A stretch of 64,000 bases of DNA from Chlorocebus sabaeus (Eukaryota > Chordata > Mammalia > Primates > Cercopithecidae), in the NCBI RefSeq assembly GCF_047675955.1, contig NW_027327446.1:558001-622000 (forward strand), in the 5' to 3' direction. Positions 35,266 through 46,272 of the stretch are shown piece by piece. The translations under genes and the position numbers were made by a program. The stretch's first letter is position 1, and each line of letters opens with the position of its first letter. Under the pieces are notes generated by a model that was not told the origin of the DNA, ran no database searches, and saw only the letters and a list, made by a program, of their open reading frames with translations.

Positions 35266-38200
35266 CCAAATATCCCTTTGCCAATTCAACAAGAACAGCC
35301 TTAGCGAAAGGCTTCTTGAAGGAAGAGATGTAACTCTGCTAGATGAATTAACAGAACACAGAGAGGTTTCTCAGAAAGCTTCTTTCCACTTTTGAACGGA
35401 AGATATTTCCTTTTTCACCATAGCCCTCTATGGGCTTCCAAATATCCCTTTGCCAATTCCACAAGAACAGCCTTAGCGAAAGGCTTCTTGAAGGGAAAGA
35501 TGTAACTCTGTGAGATGAATTAACAGAACACAGAGCAGTTTCTCAGAAAGCTTCTTTCCAGTTTTGAACGGAAGGTATTTCCTTTTTCACCATAGCCCTC
35601 TATGGGCTTCCAAATATCCCTTTGCCAATTCCACAAGAACAGCCTTAGCGAAAGGCTTCTTGAAGGGAAAGATGTAACTCTGTGAGATGAATTAACAGAA
35701 CACAGAGCAGTTTCTCAGAAAGGTTCTTTCCAATTTTGAACGGAAGATATTTCCTTTTTCACCATAGCCCTCTATGGGCTTCCAAATATCCCTTTGCCAA
35801 TTCCACAAGAACAGCCTTAGGGAAAGGCTTATTGAAGGGAAAGATGTAACTCTGTGAGATGAATTAACAGAACACAGAGCAGTTTCTCAGAAAGCTTCTT
35901 TCCAGTTTTGAACGGAAGATATTTCCTTTTTCACCATAGCCCTCTATGGGCTTCCAAATATCCCTTTGCCAATTCCACAAGAACAGCCTTAGCGAAAGGC
36001 TTCTTGAAGGGAAAGATGTAACTCTGTGAGATGAATTAACAGAACATAGAAGCGTTTCTCAGAAAGCTTCTTTCCAGTTTTGTACGGAAGATATTTCCTT
36101 TTTCACCATAGCCCTCTATGCGCTTCCAAATATCCCTTTGCCAATTCCACAAGAACAGCCTTAGCGAAAGGCTTCTTGAAGGGAAAGATGTAACTCTGTG
36201 AGATGAATTAACAGAACACAGAGCAGTTTCTCAGAAAGCTTCTTTCCAGTTTTGAACGGAAGATATTTCCTTTTTCACCTTAGCCCTCTATGGGCTTCCA
36301 AATATCCCTTTGACAATTCCACAAAAACAGCCTTAGTGAAAGGCTTCTTGAAGGGAAATATGTAACTCTGTGAGATGAATTAACAGAACACAGAGCAGTT
36401 GCTCAGAAAGCTTTTCTCCAGTTTTGAACGGAAGATATTTCCTTTTTCACCATAGCCCTCTATGGGCTTCCAAATATCCCTTTGCCAATTCCACAAGAAC
36501 AGCCTTAGCGAAAGGCTTCTTGAAGGGAAAGATGTAATTCTGTGAGATGAATTAAAAGAACACAGAGCAGTTTCTCAGAAAGCTTATTTCCAGTTTTGAA
36601 CGGATGATATTTCCTTTTTCACCATAGCCCTCTATGGGCTTCCAAATATCCCTTTGCCAATTCCACAAGAACAGGCTTAGCGAAAGGCTTCTTGAAGGGA
36701 AAGATGTAACTCTGTGAGATGAATTAACAGAACACAGAGCAGTTTCTCAGAAAGCTTCTTTCCAGTTTTGAACGGAAGATATTTCCTTTTTCACCATAGC
36801 CCTCTATGGGCTTCCAAATATCCCTTTGCCAATTCCACAAGAACAGCCTTAGCGAAAGGCTTCTTGAAGGGAAAGATGTAACTCTGTGAGATGAATTAAC
36901 AGAACACAGAGCAGTTTCTCAGAAAGCTTCTTTCCAGTTTTGAACGGAAGATATTTCCTTTTTCACCATAGCCCTCTATGGGCTTCCAAATATCCCTTTG
37001 CCAATTCCCCAAGAACAGCCTTAGCGAAAGGCTTCTTGAAGGGAAAGATGTAACTCTGTGAGATGAATTAACAGAACACAGAGCAGTTTCTCAGAAAGCT
37101 TCTTTCCAGTTTTGAACGGAAGATATTTCCTTTTTCACCATAGCCCTCTATGGGCTTCCAAATATCCCTTTGCCAATTCCACAAGAACAGCCTTAGCGAA
37201 AGGCTTCTTGAAGGGAAAGATGTAACTCTGTGAGATGAATTAACAGAACACAGAGCAGTTTCTCAGAAAGCTTCTTTCCAGTTTTGAACGGAAGATATTT
37301 CCTTTTTCACCATAGCCCTCTATGGGCTTCCAAATATCCCTTTGCCAATTCCACAAGAACAGCCTTGGCGAACGGCTTCTTGAAGGGAAAGATGTAACTC
37401 TGTGAGATGAATTAACAGAACCTAGAACAGTTTCTCAGAAAGTTTCTTTCCAGTTTTGAACGGAAGATATTTCCTTTTTCACCATAGCCCTCTATGGGCT
37501 TCCAAATATCCCTTTGCCAATTCCACAAGAACAGGCTTAGCGAAGGCTTCTTGAAGGGAAAGATGTAACTCTGTGAGATGAATTAACAGAACACAGAGCA
37601 GTTTCTCAGAAAGCTTTTTTCCAATTTTGAACGGAAGTTATTTCCTTTTTCACCATAGCCCACCATGGACTTCCAAATATCCCTTTGCCAATTCCACAAG
37701 AAGAGCCTTAGCGAAAGGCTTCTTGAAGGGAAAGATGTAATTCTGTGAGATGAATTAAAAGAACACAGAGCAGTTTCTCAGAAAGCTTCTTTCCAGTTTT
37801 GAACGGATGATATTTCCTTTTTCACCATAGCCCTCTATGGGCTTCCAAATATCCCTTTGCCAATTCCACAAGAACAGGCTTAGCGAAAGGCTTCTTGAAG
37901 GGAAAGATGTAACTCTGTGAGATGAATTAACAGAACACAGAGCAGTTTCTCAGAAAGCTTCTTTCCAGTTTTGAACGGAAGATATTTCCTTTTTCACCAT
38001 AGCCCTCTATGGGCTTCCAAATATCCCTTTGCCAATTCCACAAGAACAGCCTTAGCAAAAGGCTTCTTGAAGGGAAAGATGTAACTCTGTGAGATGAATT
38101 AATAGAACATAGAACAGTTTCTCAGAAAGCTTCTTTCCAGTTTTGAACGGAAGATATTTCCTTTTTCTCCATAGCCCTCTATGGGCTTCCAAATATCCCT

Positions 38201-40596
38201 TTGCCAATTCCACAAGAACAGCCTTAGCGAAAGACTTCTTGAAGGGAAAGATGTACCTCTGTGAGATGAATTAACAGAACACAGAGCAGTTTCTCAGAAA
38301 GCTTCTTTCCAGTTTTGAACGGAAGATATTTCCTTTTTCACCATAGCCCTCTATGGGCTTCCAAATATCCCTTTGCCAACTCCACAACAACAGCCTTAGC
38401 GAAAAGCTTCTTGAAGGGAAAGATGTAACTCTGTGAGATGAATTAACAGAACACAGAGCAGTTTCTCAGAAAGCTTTTTTCCAGTTTTGAACGGATGATA
38501 TTTCCTTTTTCACCATAGCCCTCTATGGGCTTCCAAATATCCCTTTGCCAATTCCCCAAGAACAGCCTTAGCGAAAGGCTTCTTGAAGGGAAAGATGTAA
38601 CTCTGTGAGATGAATTAACAGAACAAAGAGCAGTTTCTCAGAAAGCTTTTTTCCAATTTTGAACGGAAGATATTTCCTTTTTGACCATAGCCCACCATGG
38701 GCTTCCAAATATCCCTTTGCCAATTCCACAAGAAGAGCCTTAGCGAAAGGCTTCTTGAAGGGAAAGATGTAATTCTGTGAGATGAATTAAAAGAACACAG
38801 AGCAGTTTCTCAGAAAGCTTCTTTCCAGTTTTGAACGGATGATATTTCCTTTTTCACCATAGCCCTCTATGGGCTTCCAAATATCCCTTTGACAATTCCA
38901 CAAGAACAGGCTTAGCGAAAGGCTTCTTGAAGGGAAAGATGTAACTCTGTGAGATGAATTAACAGAACACAGAGCAGTTTCTCAGAAAGCTTCTTTCCAG
39001 TTTTGAACGGAAGATATTTCCTTTTTCCCCATAGCCCTCTATGGGCTTCCAAATATCCCTTTGCCAATTCCACAAGAACAGCCTTAGCAAAAGGCTTCTT
39101 GAAGGGAAAGATGTAACTCTGTGAGATGAATTAACAGAACATAGAACAGTTTCTCAGAAAGCTTCTTTCCAGTTTTGAACGGAAGATATTTCCTTTTTCT
39201 CCATAGCCCTCTATGGGCTTCCAAATATCCCTTTGCCAATTCCACAAGAACAGCCTTAGCGAAAGACTTCTTGAAGGGAAAGATGTAACTCTGTGAGATG
39301 AATTAACAGAACACAGAGCAGTTTCTCAGAAAGCTTCTTTCCAGTTTTGAACGGAAGATATTTCCTTTTTCACCATAGCCCTCTATGGGCTTCCAAATAT
39401 CCCTTTGCCAATTCCACAAGAACAGCCTTAGCGAAAGGCTTCTTGAAGGGAAAGATGTAACTCTGTGAGATGAATTAACAGAACACAGAGCAGTTTCTCA
39501 GAAAGCTTCTTTCCAGTTTTGAACGGAAGATATTTACTTTTTCACCATAGCCCTCTATGGGCTTCCAAATATCCCTTTGCCAATTCCACAAGAACAGCCT
39601 TAGCGAAAGGCTTCTTGAAGTTAAAGATGTAACTCTGTGAGATGAATTAACAGAACACAGAGCAGTTTCTCAGAAAGCTTCTTTCCAGTTTTGAACGGAA
39701 GATATTTCCTTTTTCACCATAGCCCTCTATGGGCTTCCAAATATCCCTTTGCCAATTCCCCAAGAACAGCCTTAGCGAAAGGCTTCTTGAAGGGAAAGAT
39801 GTAACTCTGTGAGATGAATTAACAGAACACAGAGCAGTTTCTCAGAAAGCTTCTTTCCAGTTTTGAACGGAAGATATTTCCTTTTTCACCATAGCCCTCT
39901 ATGGGCTTCCAAATATCCCTTTGCCAATTCCCCAAGAACAGCCTGAGCGAAAGGCTTCTTGAAGGGAAAGATGTAACTCTGTGAGATGAATTAACAGAAC
40001 ACAGAGCAGTTTCTCAGAAAGCTTCTTTCCAGTTTTGAACGGAAGATATTTCCTTTTTCACCATAGCCCTCTATGGGCTTCCAAATATCCCTTTGCCAAT
40101 TCCACAAGAACAGCCTTAGCGAAAGGCTTCTTGAAGTTAAAGATGTAACTCTGTGAGACGAATTAACAGAACACAGAGCAGTTTCTCAGAAAGCTTCTTT
40201 CCAGTTTTGAACGGAAGATATTTCCTTTTTCACCAGAGCCCTCTATAGGCTTCCAAATATCCCTTTGCCAATTCCACAAGAACAGCCTTAGCGAAAGGCT
40301 TCTTGAAGGGAAAGATGTAACTCTGTGAGATGAATTAACAGAACACAGAGCAGTTTCTCAGAAAGCTTTTTTCCAGTTTTGAACGGAAGATATTTCCTTT
40401 TTCACCATAGCCCTCTATGGGCTTCCAAATATCCCTTTGCCAATTCCCCAAGAACAGCCTTAGCGAAAGGCTTCTTGAAGGGAAAGATGTAACTCTGTGA
40501 GATGAATTAACAGAACACAGAGCAGTTTCTCAGAAAGCTTCTTTCAAGTTTTGAACGGAAGATATTTCCTTTTTCACCATAGCCCTCTATGGGCTT
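35266..40596. repeat. Block 19: 31-mer without an A monomer inside
   Basis: Order: A(gagagg)-c-P-Q-c-c-R-S-I-c-E-c-F-G-H-I-B-C-D2-E/G-H-I-B-C-c-J'-E-E-J-K-L. P lacks HindIII (aggttcttt near 35721), Q has ttagggaaagg, one c has tttgtacgg. R has ttgacaattcc, agtgaaagg and cagttgctc. S has cttatttcc and ggatgat. The E/G monomer near 38.54 kb is a hybrid and follows a 6-monomer (1,032 bp) local duplication. The first part of the block recurs from 46273. Confidence 0.8.
36814..36985. repeat. Representative consensus monomer (172 bp)
   Basis: This monomer shows no private change that I can see and serves as the reference for variant calls. Landmarks counted from its first base (ccaaatatccc): dyad at 26-52, CpG at 40-41, HindIII site at about 111-116, second CpG at about 132-133, pJalpha-type motif at about 142-158, and a ctctatgggctt end. 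Near-consensus monomers like this become commoner right of about 35 kb, while the first 31 kb is dominated by diagnostic variants. Confidence 0.9.
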
Positions 40597-43176
40597 CCAA
40601 ATATCCCTTTGCCAATTCCACAAGAACAGCCTTAGCGAAAGGCTTCTTGAAGGAAGAGATGTAACTCTGCTAGATGAATTAACAGAACACAGAGCAGTTT
40701 CTCAGAAAGCTTCTATCCACTTTTGAACGGAAGATATTTCCTTTTTCACCATAGCCCTCTATGGGCTTCCAAATATCCCTTTGCCAATTCCACAAGAACA
40801 GCCTTAGCAAAAGGCTTCTTGAAGGGAAAGATGTAACTCTGTGAGATGAATTAACAGAACATAGAACAGTTTCTCAGAAAGCTTCTTTCCAGTTTTGAAC
40901 GGAAGATATTTCCTTTTTCTCCATAGCCCTCTATGGGAATCCAAATATCCCTTTGCCAATTCCACAAGAACAGCCTTAGCGAAAGACTTCTTGAAGGGAA
41001 AGATGTAACTCTGTGAGATGAATTAACAGAACACAGAGCAGTTTCTCAGAAAGCTTCTTTCCAGTTTTGAACGGAAGATACTTCCTTTTTCACCATAGCC
41101 CTCTATGGGCTTCCAAATATCAATTTGCCAACTCCACAAAAACAGCCTTAGCAAAAGGCTTCTTGAAGGGAAATATGTAACTCTGTGAGATGAATTAACA
41201 GAACACAGAGCAGTTTCTCAGAAAGCTTTTTTCCAGTTTTGAACGGAAGATATTTCCTTTTTCACCATAGCCCTCTATGGGCTTCCAAATATCCCTTTGC
41301 CAATTCCCCAAGAACAGCCTTAGCGAAAGGCTTCTTGAAGGGAAAGATGTAACTCTGTGAGATGAATTAACAGAACACAGAGCAGTTTCTCAGAAAGCTT
41401 CTTTCCAGTTTTGAACGGAAGATATTTCCTTTTTCACCATAGCCCTCTATGGGCTTCCAAATATCCCTTTGCCAATTCCGCAAGAACAGCCTTAGCGAAA
41501 GGCTTCTTGAAGGGAAAGATGTAACTCTGTGAGATGAATTAACAGAACACAGAGCAGTTTCTCAGAAAGCTTCTTTCCAGTTTTGAACGGAAGATATTTC
41601 CTTTTTCACCATAGCCCTCTATGGGCTTCCAAATATCCCTTTGCCAATTCCACAAGAACAGCCTTGGCGAAAGGCTTCTTGAAGGGAAAGATGTAACTCT
41701 GTGAGATGAATTAACAGAACATAGAACAGTTTCTCAGAAAGCTTCTTTCCAGTTTTGAACGGAAGATATTTCCTTTTTCACCATAGCCCTCTATGGGCTT
41801 CCAAATATCCCTTTGCCAATTCCACAAGAACAGGCTTAGCGAAAGGCTTCTTGAAGGGAAAGATGTAACTCTGTGAGATGAATTAACAGAACACAGAGCA
41901 GTTTCTCAGAAAGCTTTTTTCCAATTTTGAACGGAAGATATTTCCTTTTTCACCATAGCCCACCATGGGCTTCCAAATATCCCTTTGCTAATTCCACAAG
42001 AAGAGCCTTAGCGAAAGGCTTCTTGAAGGGAAAGATGTAATTCTGTGAGATGAATTAAAAGAACACAGAGCAGTGTCTCAGAAAGCTTCTTTCCAGTTTT
42101 GAACGGATGATATTTCCTTTTTCACCATAGCCCTCTATGGGCTTCCAAATATCCCTTTGCCAATTCCACAAGAACAGCCTTAGCGAAAGGCTTCTTGAAG
42201 GGAAAGATGTAACTCTGTGAGATGAATTAACAGAACACAGAGCAGTTTCTCAGAAAGCTTCTTTCCAGTTTTGAACGGAAGATATTTCCTTTTTCACCAT
42301 AGCCCTCTATGGGCTTCCAAATATCCCTTTGCCAATTCCACAAGAACAGACTTAGCGAAAGGCTTCTTGAAGGGAAAGATGTAACTCTGTGAGATGAATT
42401 AATAGAACATAGAACAGTTTCTCAGAAAGCTTCTTTCCAGTTTTGAACGGAAGATATTTCCTTTTTCTCCATAGCCCTCTATGGGCTTCCAAATATCCCT
42501 TTGCCAATTCCACAAGAACAGCCTTAGCGAAAGACTTCTTGAAGGGAAAGATGTAACTCTGTGAGATGAATTAACAGAACACAGAGCAGTTTCTCAGAAA
42601 GCTTCTTTCCAGTTTTGAACGGAAGATATTTCCTTTTTCACCATAGCCCTCTATGGGCTTCCAAATATCCCTTTGCCAACTCCACAACAACAGCCTTAGC
42701 GAAAAGCTTCTTGAAGGGAAATATGTAACTCTGTGAGATGAATTAACAGAACACAGAGCAGTTTCTCAGAAAGCTTTTTTCCAGTTTTGAACTAATGATA
42801 TTTCCTTTTTCACCATAGCCCTCTATGGGCTTCCAAATATCCCTTTGCCAATTCCCCAAGAACAGCCTTAGCGAAAGGATTCTTGAAGGGAAAGATGTAA
42901 CTCTGTGAGATGAATTAACAGAACACAGAGCAGTTTCTCAGAAAGCTTCTTTCCAATTTTCAACGGAAGATATTTCCTTTTCCACCATAGCCCTCTATGG
43001 GCTTCCAAATATCCCTTTGCCAATTCCACAAGAACAGCCTTAGCGAAAGGCTTCTTGAAGGGAAAGATGTAACACTGTGAGATGAATTAACAGAACACAG
43101 AGCAGTTTCTCAGAAAGCTTCTTTCCAGTTTTGAACGGAAGATATTTCCTTTTTCACCATAGCCCTCTATGGGCTT
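40597..43176. repeat. Block 20: 15-mer A-B-C-D-E-c-F-G-H-I-B-C-D2-E-c
   Basis: D has the private tatcaatttgcc (near 41119). The second B has cagacttag and attaatag. The D2 monomer ends with the private gaactaatgat (near 42790). The monomer labelled E carries ccaattttcaacgg and the last c has taacactg. These marks recur in the next blocks at offsets of 3,268 and 2,580 bp. Confidence 0.83.
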
Positions 43177-43864
43177 CCAAATATCCCTTTGCCAATTCCA
43201 CAAGAACAGCCTTAGCGAAAGGCTTCTTGAAGGAAGAGATGTAACTCTGCTAGATGAATTAACAGAACACAGAGCAGTTTCTCAGAAAGCTTCTTTCCAC
43301 TTTTGAACGGAAGATATTTCCTTTTTCACCATAGCCCTCTATGGGCTTCCAAATATCCCTTTGCCAATTCCACAAGAACAGCCTTGGCGAAAGGCTTCTT
43401 GAAGGGAAAGATGTAACTCTGTGAGATGAATTAAGAGAACACAGAGCAGTTTCTCAGAAAGCTTTTTTCCAGTTTTGAACGGAAGATATTTCCTTTTTCA
43501 CCATAGCCTTCTAGGGGCTTCCAAGTATCCCTTTGCCAATTCCCCAAGAACAGCCTTAGCGAAAGGCTTCTTGAAGGGAAAGATGTAACTCTGTGAGATG
43601 AATTAACAGAACACAGAGCAGTTTCTCAGAAAGCTTTTTTCCAGTTTTGAACGGAAGATATTTCCTTTTTCACCATAGCCCTCTATGGGCTTCCAAATAT
43701 CCCTTTGCCAATTCCCCAAGAACAGCCTTAGCGAAAGGCTTCTTGAAGGGAAAGATGTAACTCTGTGAGATGAATTAACAGAACACAGAGCAGTTTCTCA
43801 GAAAGCTTCTTTCAAGTTTTGAACGGAAGATATTTCCTTTTTCACCATAGCCCTCTATGGGCTT
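43177..43864. repeat. Block 21: 4-mer A-F'-M/K-L
   Basis: A with cttctttccac, F' with ttaagagaac and agccttctagggg, a monomer that starts like M (ccaagtat, ccccaag) and ends with cttttttccag as K does, and L. The M/K change marks the join back to sequence like 40.25 kb. Confidence 0.82.
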
Positions 43865-45756
43865 CCAAATATCCCTTTGCCAATTCCACAAGAACAGCCT
43901 TAGCGAAAGGCTTGTTGAAGGAAGAGATGTAACTCTGCTAGATGAATTAACAGAACACAGAGCAGTTTCTCAGAAAGCTTCTATCCACTTTTGAACGGAA
44001 GATATTTCCTTTTTCACCATAGCCCTCTATGGGCTTCCAAATATCCCTTTGCCAATTCCACAAGAACAGCCTTAGCAAAAGGCTTCTTGAAGGGAAAGAT
44101 GTAACTCTGTGAGATGAATTAACAGAACATAGAACAGTTTCTCAGAAAGCTTCTTTCCAGTTTTGAACGGAAGATATTTCCTTTTTCTCCATAGCCCTCT
44201 AAGGGAATCCAAATATCCCTTTGCCAATTCCACAAGAACAGCCTTAGCGAAAGACTTCTTGAAGGGAAAGATGTAACTCTGTGAGATGAATTAACAGAAC
44301 ACAGAGCAGTTTCTCAGAAAGCTTCTTTCCAGTTTTGAACGGAAGATATTTCCTTTTTCACCATAGCCCTCTATGGGCTTCCAAATATCAATTTGCCAAC
44401 TCCACAAAAACAGCCTTAGCAAAAGGCTTCTTGAAGGGAAATATGTAACTCTGTGAGATGAATTAACAGAACACAGAGCAGTTTCTCAGAAAGCTTTTTT
44501 CCAGTTTTGAACGGAAGATATTTCCTTTTTCACCATAGCCCTCTATGGGCTTCCAAATATCCCTTTGCCAGTTCCCCAAGAACAGCCTTAGCGAAAGGCT
44601 TCTTGAAGGGAAAGATGTAACTCTGTGAGATGAATTAACAGAACACAGAGCAGTTTCTCAGAAAGCTTCTTTCCAGTTTTGAACGGAAGATATTTCCTTT
44701 TTCACCATAGCCCTCTATGGGCTTCCAAATATCCCTTTGCCAATTCCCCAAGAACAGCCTTAGCGAAAGGCTTCTTGAAGGGAAAGATGTAACTCTGTGA
44801 GATGAATTAACAGAACACAGAGCAGTTTCTCAGAAAGCTTCTTTCCAGTTTTGAACGGAAGATATTTCCTTTTTCACCATAGCCCTCTATGGGCTTCCAA
44901 ATATCCCTTTGCCAATTCCACAAGAACAGCCTTGGCGAAAGGCTTCTTGAAGGGAAAGATGTAACTCTGTGAGATGAATTAACAGAACATAGAACAATTT
45001 CTCAGAAAGCTTCTTTCCAGTTTTGAACGGAAGATATTTCCTTTTTCACCATAGCCCTCTATGGGATTCCAAATATCCCTTTGCCAATTCCACAAGAACA
45101 GGCTTAGCGAAAGGCTTCTTGAAGGGAAAGATGTAACTCTGTGAGATGAATTAACAGAACACAGAGCAGTTTCTCAGAAAGCTTCTTTCCAGTTTTGAAC
45201 GGAAGATATTTCCTTTTTCACCATAGCCCTCTATGGGCTTCCAAATATCCCTTTGCCAACTCCACAACAACAGCCTTAGCGAAAAGCTTCTTGAAGGGAA
45301 ATATGTAACTCTGTGAGATGAATTAACAGAACACAGAGCAGTTTCTCAGAAAGCTTTTTTCCAGTTTTGAACTAATGATATTTCCTTTTTCACCATAGCC
45401 CTCTATGGGCTTCCAAATATCCCTTTGCCAATTCCACAAAAACAGCCTTAGCGAAAGGCTTCTTGAAGGGAAATATGTAACTCTGTGAGATGAATTAACA
45501 GAACACAGAGCAGTTTCTCAGAAAGCTTCTTTCCAATTTTCAACGGAAGATATTTCCTTTTCCACCATAGCCCTCTATGGGCTTCCAAATATCCCTTTGC
45601 CAATTCCACAAGAACAGCCTTAGCGAAAGGCTTCTTGAAGGGAAAGATTTAACACTGTGAGATGAATTAACAGAACACAGAGCAGTTTCTCAGAAAGCTT
45701 CTTTCCAGTTTTGAACGGAAGATGTTTCCTTTTTCACCATAGCCCTCTATGGGCTT
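43865..45756. repeat. Block 22: 11-mer A-B-C-D-E-E-F-G/C-D2-E-c
   Basis: A shortened copy of block 20. tatcaatttgcc recurs at +3,268 and gaactaatgat (near 45370) at +2,580. The monomer near 45.08 kb starts with aggcttag and then reads like C, so four monomers between G and C are missing. F has a private gaacaattt. The last c has gatttaacactg and gatgtttcc. Confidence 0.83.
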
Positions 45757-46272
45757 CCAAATATCCCTTTGCCAATTCCACAAGAACAGCCTTAGCGAAA
45801 GGCTTCTTGAAGGAAGAGATGTAACTCTGCTAGATGAATTAACAGAACACAGAGCAGTTTCTCAGAAAGCTTCTTTCCACTTTTGAACGGAAGATATTTC
45901 CTTTTTCACCATAGCCCTCTATGGGCTTCCAAATATCCCTTTGCCAATTCCACAAGAACAGCCTTGGCGAAAGGCTTCTTGAAGGGAAAGATGTAACTCT
46001 GTGAGATGAATTAAGAGAACACAGAGCAGTTTCTCAGAAAGCTTTTTTCCAGTTTTGAACGGAAGATATTTCCTTTTTCACCATAGCGTTCTAGGGGCTT
46101 CCAAGTATCCCTTTGCCAATTCCCCAAGAGCAGCCTTAGCGAAAGGCTTCTTGAAGGGAAAGATGTAACTCGGTGAGATGAATTAACAGAACACAGAGCA
46201 GTTTCTCAGAAAGCTTCTTTCCAGTTTTGAACGGAAGATATTTCCTTTTTCAACATAGCCCTTTATGGGCTT
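45757..46272. repeat. Block 23: trimer A-F'-M
   Basis: Matches block 21 at +2,580 bp: ttaagagaac in F' and agcgttctagggg at its end. M has aagagcagcc, taactcggtgag and caacatagccctttatgg. Confidence 0.83.
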
